DNA from: Anoplopoma fimbria | Lineage: Eukaryota; Chordata; Actinopteri; Perciformes; Anoplopomatidae | Assembly: GCF_027596085.1 (NCBI RefSeq) | Contig: NC_072458.1 | Location: 16,972,433 to 17,036,432 of the forward strand | Direction of reading: 5' to 3' | Length of the DNA: 64,000 nt | Shown: positions 11,300 to 24,300 of the stretch, in pieces | Numbering within the stretch: position 1 is the stretch's first letter | How the letters are laid out: each line of letters begins with the position of its first letter | Translations under genes and position numbers: made by a program | Notes under the pieces: generated by a model | The model's database searches: none | The model's input: only the letters and a program-made list of their open reading frames with translations | What the model was told of the DNA's origin: nothing

Positions 11300-12850
11300 T
11301 GGCCGATATCATGATGGCCCCTCCTACCTCTGTGTCACTTAGAGCAATGTTGTTACACAACACACACACTCCACCTGCCCTTCACATTCCAGAAGTGACC
11401 TCAACAAACAGTCCTGTCAGCGCCCCCACCAGGCCAAAGAGGGCAATGAGAACATGTTGGATTAACAGGTGATTGTAGACTAAAGAGCCAGAAGACTTTG
11501 TTGTATGCTAGTGTTCAGTATTTTTCAATTTAATTGTAGTATTGAGTGTTTTGCTTTAAAAAAAAGTATATATTATATTCCATTTCTGCCAATATCACAG
11601 TTAGAAAAGCATTCATGTGTAAGGATCTATAATGTTTCATCATATAAAGGTGGAGCTAATTTCAACAAGTCAAGAATACCGCTGCTACAGTATATCTTAA
11701 TTTATGAATTGATTTTAATTCAAATAAGTGTTGAGTGAAAAAATACAATATTGGCTTCCAAAGCGTTGTAAATTAGAAGTATAAACTAGCACAAAAATGG
11801 AAATATTCAGGAGTACTTGGATAAATGTGCTTAGTTGCATTGCACCATTGATTTGTACATAGAGGATAAGATGACAAACTAAAACAAAATCCAAGACAAT
11901 TAACTGCTGAATTTGAGTGCAGTAAAAACATTAGTTACGTAAGTATGATGTCAAAGTTGGGTTTAGTGTCAGTGTGAGTTTCAAACGGACAGTATGTAGA
12001 TACGTGTGAGGGTGAAGAGAGGCAAACAAAAGAATGTGAGACTAAATGTGGGAAGGAAAAAAACAAAAGAGGTTATATGAAAAAAAGAGGATAGAAATTA
12101 AGAGGGCGAAGACTAGAAGTCTGGTAACACCGGCATTTAAAAACAACAACATTTAACAGCAAAATCAATTAATTTAATGAGAACGTATTGTCATAGCGAC
12201 CGAGCTAAAAATAGATTGCTAACTGACACTTTGGAAGTAGTTTGAAAACACTTTTTTTGTGTCACTCTGGTGTGACAAGTTGTTCGAGATTCAGACTGCT
12301 AAGTAAAAAAAAAAACCCCAAAGTTTAAATTTCTCACACAGACACCCTTCCTGGCAGTGTGTCTTTAATGACCAACCAGATGTTTTGCTAATAAGCGGAC
12401 AAATTTGCCAAAATACATTATTTTTGATTTAGTTGCAAGCTCAGGCATCTTTTTTATAAATGTGTTTGAACCTTGAGATGACATGTTGAGCTTGATCGTA
12501 TCGTTCTTGAGCAATTGTGCAATTTCTTTTTTTATTTCATATTCAAAGAAAATATGAAGACATATTTCATATGCTTACAACTGTGCTGTACTGAGTTGTC
12601 TGTCCACCAGCAATGGAAGCTTCAAGAAACTAAATTAACATTTAATACAAGAAAATGTCCTTAAAGTATCTGCTTGCAACTACATGATACTGTAATAAAA
12701 ACAGCAATAGACAGCTTGTGAATTCTAAATGGTAAATGAAGAAATCAGTAAACCTCTCTTGATTAATACTAATGTTTGTTGTAGCAGCAGGCTGGAGTCT
12801 GTCATGGAGAATAATAAGAATACTTTTATCAAGATTTCAGGCTTTCCTTT
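11300..12850. other. Upstream flank of edn2, no gene recognised
   Basis: AT-rich; may include distal edn2 regulatory DNA, but no element was recognised beyond the promoter-proximal motifs. Confidence 0.35.
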
Positions 12851-12865
12851 ATTTTTTCCAGAGGC

Positions 12866-12958
12866 GTTGGGCATGAAGGAATCGGATGAGGCTGGAGGCG
12901 GCAGAGGAAGAGATGAGCAGCGGCAGTTGGAACAGACAGAGGGCTTGCATGAGCCACA
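12866..12958 (-). repeat. 93-bp inverted duplicate, copy A
   Basis: The reverse complement matches 17171-17263 at 92 of 93 positions; the one difference turns TTCATG into TGCATG. It is GC-richer than its surroundings. Read on the minus strand it is preceded by a CATATCAG that looks like an acceptor. No known family was recognised. Confidence 0.8.
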
Positions 12959-13184
12959 CAGCCTGATATGAGGATGATGAAGTCAAGGAGAGCTGTTGGC
13001 ATCCCCACGCAGGAAATGAAGTTGAGGTCATGGCTGGCACAATCGTCCCACTCGCCCTTTTACTATCACACAAACAATATCAAAGCGTGTAACATGCTTT
13101 GACCTTCGTAAAGAGATACGTGACCGCCTGCCACATCAGCTTTCTGTAACCCACACACATACCACAATGGATATAGTACACAAA

Positions 13185-13295
<111 letters not shown>

Positions 13296-15414
13296 TCTCT
13301 GTCAGTTTACACCACATATTTTTTGGCCACTGACAAATTTAATTTTATTAACACAAATGCATCTTTCTTAAATATATTTTTGATGAAATGTATCTTTCTC
13401 AAATATTTCACTTCTACTACTATAAATAAACACAAAAGCATGCACAGTTTGAGTTTTAATTGTATTCATTCATAAAAAAAAAAAATTGGGAAATAAAAGA
13501 AGAAAGAGCAATCAGTTTCATGCAAGTCAAAGTCAATTCATTAATTTCTCAGGCAGTCCAGGAGATTCTGGAAGTTTTCTATTGGTCATTTTTCAGGTAT
13601 ATACAAGAATAGATATGTTTCACACACTCTTTACCATACATGGTTTAAAGTCCAACCAAAGTAGACCCAAAAAAGGCAATAAGAAACAGGAAGGAACCCA
13701 ATTGTTTCGGTCAGTCATCTCAAAGATGGAAAATCTTGCAAAAGGATTTTACATCATATCTCCAGCAGGAATGTGGAAGATAGAAAGATACACCTACAGA
13801 AACAGGAAAAAACACATGCTGAAACCTAGATATTTGTGTGTGGTCATAGTTTATAGGGGTTAAGTGGTCGGGGGAAATGGCAAAAGGATGTCACAACACA
13901 GAAGGACTGGCATTTGGCCAACTATTTGTTACAGTGAAGAAGAACAATACTGATCTAGAGCAAATATTTGTCCAGCGGTGCAGACTGGAGGACTGGGCAC
14001 AATCTGAAAGGAACCCCCTGGTCCCGTTCCCCTGCTGCTTTCACCAGACAAGGCAGCAAAGGAAAATGTCACCAATGCAGTCACAGTGTTAAAAAAATGT
14101 GCCCTTATCTGTTTCCAACTTCCGGCTGCTGCTGAGGAATGTGAGGCGGCGCGATGATAAACAAATAGCGGGATCGGGATTGCTGAATGCTTCAAAATTC
14201 CTACAGTATGAGGTTAAACGTGTGGGCTGTGACACAATAACACATCTGAGGCCATTGAGCAGAAACGAGGGCAGAAAACAGCATGATATCAGCTCTTAAT
14301 TCCAGTAAAGAGCATTTTGTTTATGTGTTCTTATGTTAGCTGCTTAGCATGTCTAGCTAACCAGCCTACTGCCACCCAGCATTACTTCAAAGGCTAAGAG
14401 TTAACATATCATTAGATAGCTAGGCTACATTTGTGGGTTAGTTTACACTTTATGTGCTTATTATACAAAATGTGCTTGGTTAGCTAGCTACAGCTAATAT
14501 CTGACAGCTTCATTCATCATTTCGGCCTCCAAACCCACTGGTTACAGACTAGATTGAGAAGCCTGCTGTTTTCCACCCAGATATAAAAATGGGGGCCCAA
14601 AATTACAAAGACTTTTGAGAAGCAAATGTGACACTATTGTTGGTCTAAACTGGCTATGTGTTGTGCAAGAAAGAAAAGCTTGAAATGTGTGCTAAGACAA
14701 AATAATACCATATTCATGTTATAAAGCTTAGACCGCCATAACAACCAAGTAAAAAAAAAAAAAAAAGAAATATTCAGCGGCCTCAGTTTAGCTTCAGGTG
14801 AATTAACCAGAAAAGAGACAAAACTCAATTAAACAAAATAACCAAAAAGAATTCTATAGACACCATCAAGTGTAGAATAAAACAATACAAAGACGGAAAA
14901 AACTTTTATTTTAAACAATATAAATCCACAACATCTACAGCACCAAATATAAAAGCAAAAGGAGAACCGGCACAGTTTTTGCACACCATATAGGGTGAAA
15001 CTCAATGCTACGTTGCTTGGCAACACAGGGGTTGTTGACGTTCACACACCAGCAGCTTCCCCTCTGCTGCAGCTGATGATTAAATAACTCGTCATAGAGT
15101 TTATCAGGGCTTTGTAACGGATGCAACTTGAGATGCAAAGATCAATACCGGTAATAAAAGGTAGCCTTCTAACATAAAACGGCGGATTGAATGGCTGATT
15201 TAACTTTCAACACACTTTCTATATGACATCGGCAGAGTTCACTCCTCGTCTTGGCTCTAATTCAAATCACTACTACCATCAGGAATGTGACACCACATGA
15301 GAGAAGAACGCAGACATGTCACCCCCCCTTCTTAAAAAAACTGTGTAAAAAGACAGGAAGCAATTAGGCAACTGTGGATGGCGTCTGAGGTAAAAGAAGA
15401 GCAGGGAGCAGTGA
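13296..15414. other. Intergenic between two CA arrays
   Basis: No gene recognised. The open frames at 13486-13863 and 13877-14092 have no domain, no splice context and no neighbouring support. Confidence 0.35.

Positions 15415-15415
<1 letters not shown>

Positions 15416-15508
<93 letters not shown>
15416..15508. repeat. (CA)n microsatellite
   Basis: About 46 CA units, uninterrupted. Confidence 0.97.
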
Positions 15509-15509
<1 letters not shown>

Positions 15510-15511
<2 letters not shown>

Positions 15512-17170
15512 ACACAGCCCTGATATGAGTGAGGTGAAGAATATGTACCCATATATGAGTAGATGGAGGGCTTTGATAGCAGATCCCTTATAAAGACTGA
15601 AACTACAAAACGTATCTAAACCACAATGAGGAGCTTTCAGTGTAAGTGACATGAGGGTGTCTGCAACACCTGTCTGCAACAACCAGTCTCACTGATACCA
15701 GTGAGACCAATTAAAAGACGAACATAGCCGACTGAATCGTTGAGTCATGTGACATGTTTCTTCAAAGAGCTGACTAATAATTGTACCATTCACGTTCTAT
15801 AATAATCCAACTAGCAGTGACATCCTCAGGTTGAATGAGACATTGTAGATGAGCATATTTTTTACCTTTGGAACAATATCCGTGATAAAATATTCTAAAT
15901 TAAAAGGTCCATTTACTAGCTTTCAGTTCATTTCCATGGCCTTCTTCGATGGATGGAGCTAACTCATGTGTCGGGGGTTATGACCTCCTTCATATATGAC
16001 CACCATGTGACCTAAATGTGGAGTTTCAGTGTTGTGATGACCACTGTGCGGGTTCCATCCACTGATTGAAGACTATGGTAACAGTCATAAGCTCAGGAAA
16101 AAGTTTATTGTATAATATTTCATACACTTAACAACATGAGACAATATAATCTCTTACTTCTCTATATAACCAGTGGTGTTGACAAAAAAAACTAATTTAA
16201 GAATCAAGATAATTTAATACTTTTACTGGCCTTCAATATTTTATCAGCAGAACAATTTAAGTAATAAGTTAAGTACTTATGAATTTTACAAGAGGACATT
16301 TTGGAGCTAAAGGTATTAAAATTTCATATATCTAGTCAGATATTTCCATATTTGTAGACCCCGACAATTTTGAATTGCCATATTTACAGACATCGATGTG
16401 TCTTTAACAGAAAATACTTACTTTTTCAGTAAAATAAAATAAAAAAAGAACCTTAATAAATAATATTCAAAAAGAACATTAATTGAACAAATCAAGACAA
16501 ACCTCTAGGAGACATCAGCCTCTATTTCAAAATATCACTGTAACAGCTTTACTATTTCCATGAACTCCAGCTGACTCACATAATGTTCAAATGTCTGCTT
16601 GGGACTTAATATCATTATTGCAAATGTAACTTGATCTTTTACTGTATAATTTACTGTAGTCATGCTTACTTCAAAACATGTCAGGGGAAAATAAGTGGAG
16701 AAATTGAAACTGACCCAGTTGTTTTCAAAGTAGAGTTTGTTTATGATCTCCACTTATGGAAATCATGTTTATGATTATCCTCTTTATCTACCGGTGGTTT
16801 TTACTTTGGAAGTCAATGTGTGTGAGTGAGTCATCATGGCAAAAAGCGCTCCTGGAGACACCGACTGTAGCGGGAATGGCCACAGACACAGTCACAAAGC
16901 TTAACAGCTGTGTAGTTAAGATCAAAATGAAAGTCAAGTTCGAAAATGAGTGTGGTATGAGCAATTTCACTAGAAGTCCAGAGGTAGGAAATGGGGGATC
17001 AATCACAAGATGGTCTCTAGTGTTTTTCTTCTTTTTAGTGTAATATATTAGTTATTTTAAATAAAATGTCATCTTTGAGCTTATGTCCTTAAATACTGTA
17101 TTTATTTTACTATCAAGAAGACAATATGGTTCAAGGACCATTTGTTGTCATTGCACAACTCAAGGGGAGT
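15510..17170. other. Intergenic, no gene recognised
   Basis: AT-rich sequence without recognisable coding or transposon signatures. Confidence 0.35.
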
Positions 17171-17263
17171 TGTGGCTCATGCAAGCCCTCTGTCTGTTCC
17201 AACTGCCGCTGCTCATCTCTTCCTCTGCCGCCTCCAGCCTCATCCGATTCCTGCATGCCCAAC
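17171..17263 (+). repeat. 93-bp inverted duplicate, copy B
   Basis: Partner of 12866-12958 in the opposite orientation, 4.2 kb away. The segment is open in all three forward frames. One reads a Cys-rich stretch (CGSCKPSVCSNCRCSS), another a hydrophobic one (WLMQALCLFQLPLLISSSA). There is no evidence it is translated. Confidence 0.8.
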
Positions 17264-19970
17264 CCAATTAGGAACAATGTTGACAGCTGTAACTATTTAG
17301 AAATCACAGAACCCAAAAGCACAAATTCAGAGGCAGAAGCTGTCTAAATCCTTAAATCAAAGTAAAAAAAAAAAAAACACAAAGCAGGAGTAATAAAACA
17401 AAGGGGGGATAAGCAAAGTCTTCAAACCAGTATTAGTTAGAGAAAGTTAAACAGGTAGAGAGTCTCTGGATATCTGGGCATGACTCTAGCCAATCTGGCC
17501 GAGGGTAAGTGAATTTGGTTTGGTATAAGAATGAGGTGCTGATGAGGACAATGAGATCCTGGTGTGAACATGTGGAGGGAAGCTCAGGTGAGGGGAATGA
17601 GGTGATTGGTGGGATCTTTAATGACAGGAGAGTTGAGAAGCAAGGCAAAAAGCATGATGAAGAAATCCCTCTGTGTTTACGCTCATGATTATGATATTGT
17701 CGGCATCTCCTCTTCCAGTGAACCTTATCAAAGCACTCCCCCTTTGGCAATTGCATAGTGTTGAGTTAATAATTGGCTTTAATCATATCATTGTGACAAT
17801 GACACACTATTTCAAGGGAGTCTTTGGCCGTTGTTGTTCCTGTAGCTGTGGAGACACTGGCACAGTTGTTTGTAGAGGGCTGTAGAAAGAATGATTTATC
17901 ATGAAACAATAAGTGAATCATATAGAAAATAAAATAGTCATTCACTTTGGAATTTAAGGCGACACACAGCAGGTCAATGGGGTAAAAATTGAGGATCTTT
18001 TTTATGCTATAAGTTTTCTGAAAAGTTATGTTTAAATATGGAAATGAGGCATTATCTATTTAAATATGGGCTAATTTTGTGCAACAAAATCCTGAACATT
18101 GAATAAAGCTAGGTATAAAGTTCTTGTTTTATTTTGTTGACATAGTAACGTCAACAGCAATGCAAATCTATATTGGTTGTCTTTTTAAAAATAAAATGTT
18201 CTATTAATCAGGTTATGAATGTGAACAAACCCCTCTTTAAAAACCTTAAAAATATAGATGGCAATGAAACTGGAAAGTGTTGGTGTATATACGTGCTAGT
18301 GAGATGTAGATTTCTGTCTCAGAGTCTGAGAAAACAGCTGCTAAAGATATGTTTTGTAAAATTCCATACATTTTGCATGACACTACAGGTGCAAAAAAAA
18401 GAAAAAGACTAATTAATATCACCATGAAACTTCCCCAGTTGTTTACTTAAATTAAGACTATTATCTTTTGTATAACAAGTAATAGCCAATGAGAATTTAT
18501 CTAATATTAACTTTTGGTGAATTTAGAATTTAAGAGAACTCTACAGATGTTAATAGACAAATCAGTAAAATAAACACCTTAATGTGTATTTTGGATGTCT
18601 GAGAGAAGACATGTTATGGAATGCAAAATATGCCTGAATCTCACAATTGACCAGATCATGAAAAAACAATGTGTTTTCCTATAGTGTTTCTTCTTAGAAA
18701 TTTAAATATGAAAGTACCCTCTGTCTGATTATTCCTGCTGTATGTCTGTTATCTCCTGTATATGGTTGCCCATTTCCACATCATAATTATGACTTTTTAT
18801 CTCATAATTATGACTTTTTATCTCATAGTTATGACTTTTTATCTCATAATTATGCCTTCAGTTGTTTTTTTCACTGGCGGAAGTGGGCTTCCATACCTGG
18901 ATGATTGTAACAGTACACAGTCTGATACCTTCAGCATGTGATGTCATCCCTTTCAGCACACAGGCAGCATGAGCCAAGATGGACTTTAAGTTGCTTTCTG
19001 CTGCCACCCAGTGGTCACATGTGACACCTTCAGTTCTGGGAAACAAAGACGAGGTGACTTCACGGCCAAATGAGGACAGGAGAGAAAAGAATGATAAAGT
19101 AAAGCGTGACACATTTAAAATAAATAATTTATTGAATCAAGGCAGGCTATAAAACTGTTTTGTTGTAAAAGTGTTTCCATTCTAAGAGGTGGAATATAAA
19201 CTTCAAGTACAATCTTACCAGAACCACAGGGTGGTGCCACATTCAGTATCTGCAGGTTTCAGGAAAACAAAATTAGGCTTTTCAGTATTTTTTTTTTTTA
19301 TCTAGCTGGCATTTATTAGCTCTTCAATGGAAGTATCCTTATCTCTCTGAATAATGCACATAGCACACAGTGAAAGTGGTAACTTTCAAAGCGATCATAG
19401 CAAGTCAATACATTTTATAAATAATGATTTAGTCAATCATTTTAGAAACATCAATCAGTTGGATTATGATACTTTGTTTGCACATGTGAATAAAATCCTA
19501 TTTTTGGTGAAATTCCTAAAGAATGGCTGTCTGACTCTTTCTGAATTTCTGATAGATGACGTTCTGGTTGCATACGGTTCAATGATTTTATTTGGAGACA
19601 TCTAAAGATAAATACAAATGGTGAACATTTTTCTAACTATGAGGCAACAGCCATATGTTGATTAGCTTTATTTTGATTTGCAGTGCATTTAAAAGTTGTG
19701 CATATAGTTGTTATCCCATGTCAATAAGTGACGTACATTTGACATGTGCAGCAATAAAGTAGAACCTTTGCACAGGAAAGTTTGGCGGAAACATTGTTTC
19801 AGTCTGGCAGATTGTAGGAGGTGTTGTGTAATATAGGCCAGCTGACCCTTTAGCATGCAGCTGAGTTTTACATTTCTTAATGTGCTTTCCTAACTTCAAA
19901 GCAGCAATTGATTTCCATTCATTTCTAAACATAAATTAGAATTTGAAAAAGAGCACAACTTATTGAAAAA
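17264..19970. other. Downstream flank of hivep3, no gene recognised
   Basis: AT-rich. Apart from the tandem repeat at 18777-18856, nothing definite was seen. Confidence 0.35.
18777..18856. repeat. Short tandem repeat, ~22-bp unit
   Basis: Nearly four copies of a unit reading about TCATAATTATGACTTTTTATC, with one variant copy (CATAGTTATG). The unit contains the palindrome CATAATTATG. Confidence 0.85.
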
Positions 19971-19974
19971 AAAC

Positions 19975-20786
19975 ACACGTCCAACACAGTTTTAATATAA
20001 ATCTGTAAAAATGAGAAGTTTAATGGTAAACATGAAAATGACAGAGTGATTGTATCATTTATAAAAGCAACAACACAAAAATACATGTATCTGTTTTATG
20101 AAAAAAACGGTATCGTAGCTACCATGTACATGAAACAGGTTTCCTCTGGATATCAAATTATTTGTCAGTGCACTCCAAACGTCTTCATCTGAAACTCAAC
20201 CTGAAGACATTAGAAAAAGGAGGTGATCACAACCCTGCTTCTTTGAACAAAAACAAAGACAACAACAACAAAAAAAAAAAAAAAAAAAAGAAACTGACAA
20301 ATAATAATAGTCACAGCCTTTAAGAATGACATTTCAAACCACAATCTCGACATAAAATTGCACTTCAAAATACTGGTCGGGTGAATAAATATTTGTGGTA
20401 CCTTTCTATATCCATTTTGGTAATACAGTACATTAACACAGCAATAGTATATTAGAGCTGTCAAAGGGGGTTAATAGGGAAACTGATTAAAACTTTTGTC
20501 TATTTTCATTCCAGCTGCTTTTGCATATAGTACAGAATTTGCATAATAGCACATAAATAAATTAACACCGATGACATCAAACAAGAGGGTAAAAAAAGAT
20601 TTACAAAACATACTGCATATCTAACATAGTGTCTATATATATATTATTCATATAATTACATAACAGCGTCATTCAGAAGCGGTGCTGAAGTGCTCTTTTG
20701 TCCTCGGTCTCCAAACCAGGGCTGTGTTTTAAAAACAGGTCCTGGTTTTCTGTCTTTTGCACTGTCCCTTTAGACTCTCCCTCCTA
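19975..20786 (-). other. hivep3: Probable hivep3 3'UTR
   Basis: AT-rich sequence after the stop, with a long T tract on the minus strand (about 20270-20289). No AATAAA was found close by. ATTAAA at 19991-19996 is followed by a GT-rich minus-strand stretch, a plausible cleavage context. The extent is inferred. Confidence 0.4.
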
Positions 20787-21329
20787 TCAGAGTTGTGTCT
20801 GGGAGGAAGGAGCCTTTTTTTGGCCTTGGGTGGATTCGGGGTAAACACACACCTCTGTAACATGTGCGTCTGTGACGACCTCCTGACTTCTCGTCTCTGT
20901 CCCGGGACTGGACGGTTGCTGGACGCTGAAGCATCCTCGACTGTTTCTGTGTAATAAAGCGTCCGATCGGCTGCTCCTGGACGTTCCCCCTATAGTCTCG
21001 GGGTCCTGCGGGGTGGCTCGGCTGCTGGGCGACATCTCTTTGAGAGTATCCTGGCGCTGCAGCAGAGGAAACCTCACCTTTGGAGCGTCACTTAATCTCC
21101 AGGATCTCCCTGCGGGGCTTGATGTGGCTGCTATGGGGCTGCTCACCAGGCTGTACAGAGGGAGGGTAGACCTGGGCTGAATCATGTGAATCCCCCCGAT
21201 GGGAATCAGGAGGCTCGGGGCCCGGCTCGGCTGCTGGGAGTGCAGAGGGAGGTGACTCATGAGGGTGTGGGCTCCCCGAGGCCGCGTGGGATGTGGGGCG
21301 GTGTGGGTCAGACCGACCTCGTCCAAAGA
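20787..21329 (-). CDS. hivep3: hivep3 last coding exon
   Basis: Acceptor cgttgtag; phase 0; 180 codons plus TGA or equivalent stop at 20787-20789. It contains LMSHLPLHSQQPSRAP followed by LIPIGGIHMIQPR, the most conserved block near the HIVEP C-terminus and closest to HIVEP3 (recalled). The remainder is Ser/Thr-rich with no domain. The coding sequence therefore reaches a normal C-terminus, which argues against general decay of the locus. Confidence 0.9.
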   Translation of the reverse strand, partial: SLDEVGLTHTAPHPTRPRGAHTLMSHLPLHSQQPSRAPSLLIPIGGIHMIQPRSTLPLYSLVSSPIAATSSPAGRSWRLSDAPKVRFPLLQRQDTLKEMSPSSRATPQDPETIGGTSRSSRSDALLHRNSRGCFSVQQPSSPGTETRSQEVVTDAHVTEVCVYPESTQGQKKAPSSQTQL

Positions 21330-24300
21330 CTACAACGAAACAAGACGAGGGTGAGACTTGAATGATTCGGTCAGTCCATCAACAGAATGAACGGGATACA
21401 ATGAAGAAAAGACTGAAAGTGTCATCCATAACTGTTAAATGTTGTCGATCAATAGTCATGACTCAAGGACTACTTAGCCTTGGTGCTGAGAATAAAACTT
21501 TTAAAAGAAAAGGCAATTTATCTTTGCAGGTTAAAAAGGTTAATTCTAAAGCAATAGAAGCGCATGCTAATTAATTTAGTAATAATGTAAAAAAAAAACA
21601 TGCTGATGTGTTAAATTGACTTGTTATTTCTTTGGGGATTTAGTGTAATTAGTTTGAAGCTGCCTCTGTGAGTGTGGCATTGTATACTGACAGAGATGAG
21701 GGGTTCACATCAGGTCACCTACAGAGCTCCAGACAGTTCATACATTATTCCCATTTTAAAGCCAGACTATGGCTACTTTCTCGCCGCAAGCCTTAGAGCT
21801 CAATGTGGATTTATTGCTCAGATCAGAGATTTTTTTTTTGTTGGGCTAATAGCTATCAGTCAGATATAAGCCTCCAGTAAGTTGAGGTACACCGGAAGCC
21901 AGTGAATAAAAGGAGGACAAGGAGAAAGAGAGCTACGTTTTTAACTGTGGCTTTTTTTGGGAGAAATAGCTGCTACTTCTATACAGAGGAGTGAGTGTGG
22001 ATTCAAAGTGGGAGCCAGGAGTGGAGAGATCGTGACATGATTTGCTTAACAGTGCAGAATTGTGACGAATTTGGATGTAGACTGACATAAAGTAGTCGCA
22101 TTAATACTGTTTAGACTGAGGTCCCATTGCAAAAAAATGAGACCTTTATCTGATTTAGGAACACATATGAAAGTGGCTCGAATCTGAATTGAAAAGATCA
22201 GACTCCATGGGATTTGTGCTGTTCATACAGTTTAGGAAAAAACATAACAGATTTGGGCCATTCTCATTTGGGTTACTTTAAAGAGTATCGAGTTACATGC
22301 CTCTGAAATCTTGTTTTTGCTGACCTATGTACAGGTGTACTGTGTGACATCACTGTTTAGTGTGTTTAAAGGTGCAACAAGCACACTTATATATACATTT
22401 ATACTGCCAAGAATAAGGGAACATATACACATATACATATGTACTGCAATACCTTGTTATTAATCAGAGTATATATACTATGATGAAGCTAATGTGGGCT
22501 GATGTCACTATAGTGTACATTACAGTATGAGAATGGTGTGAAAAAATGATAAAGTATAATCAAAATACTAAAACCAGAAAATAAATATGTGCGGTAAGAC
22601 AATCTATATAAGAAATAGTATTTTAAAAAAGCCAAGTGTGGTTCTTTTTTGAGCATATATTCATATATATGCACCCATCAAATATTTAAGTATTTAAAAA
22701 TGGCTCCCCTTACTAAACACACCCAGTTTACAGGTGTAGCTGTATATGTAAACAGATATGTCTTTGTGTGCAGATGTGAAAAAAAACCTGCTGCAGAGAA
22801 TGTGAATTAATACCTTCTCCCATGAGGCCTGTATTAGTGGGAGGAAGAAGCGGTGAGGTTACGCCATAACATAACCACAAGTTTGGAGTAATTCGGATGA
22901 TATTCAGCCACGTTGTTTTCTTCGTCGACATGTGGTTCCAATCTCCGGTACTTAACGATCGGCACTGCTTCTCGTTTTATCGGCGGCTGCCCAGGGAAAA
23001 CATGTTGTGTCTATTTGGGAGCTCTGCTGCATTATTTTAAGGTCCGGAGCTGCAGGCTTGGGTTTGAGTGATATAAAACTAGAGAGTTGCCTTTACTTCC
23101 TTTTCCAATAAATGTGTGACTTTAAAAATAACCTCCTATGTACGGGCCTATCTATATTTGTTCTAGATGTTGACTTACTGGGATTTAACTGAGCTGCACA
23201 AGATTAGCTTTGTGAGCCAAAAGCTGATGTATTTAAAAACTGTCGGCTAAACTAACACAGACGGGATCAAGTCACAGGTGAGTGAAGACTGCGGTTTGAA
23301 CAAAAGCCACGGTTTGACCAGCGTTAATTATACACGCGACAAAAACAGAGCATCGTGACAGATTCAGAACAAGACAAAAACAATGGCTGGGTTAGATTAT
23401 ATGTAGAAAACCTAATGAAAATGCTGCAGAAGATAAAATAACGAGTTTTGTTAAGTAAAAGCTGAAGTGACTCACCAGTCGGTCTCTTGGGTGAAGATAA
23501 GCTTGAGACGGAGCAAAGGAGTCTGCAAGGGAGCCCGGGCGCCCAGAGGACTCCGACCCGTGGGGCTGGATTATTATAGGAGAGAGACCTCTAACTGGGG
23601 AGACTGGTCTCAGAGCGGAGGTGGAGACATGACAACTGGGTGAGGATGGGGAGGAAAGAGGAGCAGGGGATTGGCGATGTCTGGGTGACGGACTACGAGG
23701 TGGAGACGGATCCCTCGGTGGAATCAGGGGTTGAGCGCTTGGAGAACGGGAGCCTCCGGAGGACGCCGATGCCGATGCCGAAGCGTCGAAGCGTCTGCGT
23801 GCGAACAGGGCCCTCCTGGTGCTGGCCGAGCTCTTCGGGGTCGAACCCTTGGGGGAAAGCGGGACGGACCGGCTGGGTTCAGGCTCCATCGACCGGCCTC
23901 CTGGATGAGGTTTGTCACTGTCAGAAGAGGACGTGTGAGAGCTCTCAGCCACCTTGGACCTGTTGTCTTCATCAGGTCTGCCATCTTTGGCCCTTGCTTT
24001 GTCATCCTCATCATGTCGACTTTTCCCCTGATCAGAGTACTGAGGATCTTTTTGTTCATCTGGGTGACGTGAACGTTCTTCACTTACTCCTAGGACAGAA
24101 AAAAAGTATCTTTTTAACTTATGTTCTTACGCAAACAACCAACTCCATTCTTTAGTTAAATTACTTCCGTATCAAAAGACCCGGCTGATATTGATCAGTC
24201 ATTTAATGCACATACATACTGAGATTTCTTCCTAATTTTGGCATTTTTTTCTATCTTGTCAAGCCTTCTGGTAGGAACACTACTAAAAAATATTTTCTTT

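Noticed and set aside
18777..18856. Short regular repeats, considered as a CRISPR array
   Set aside because: Contiguous tandem units with no spacers, in a vertebrate genome.
23640..24155. 171-codon plus-strand frame
   Set aside because: Antisense to the hivep3 Ser/Pro-rich exon; it is open because of GC-rich codon content and has no domain.
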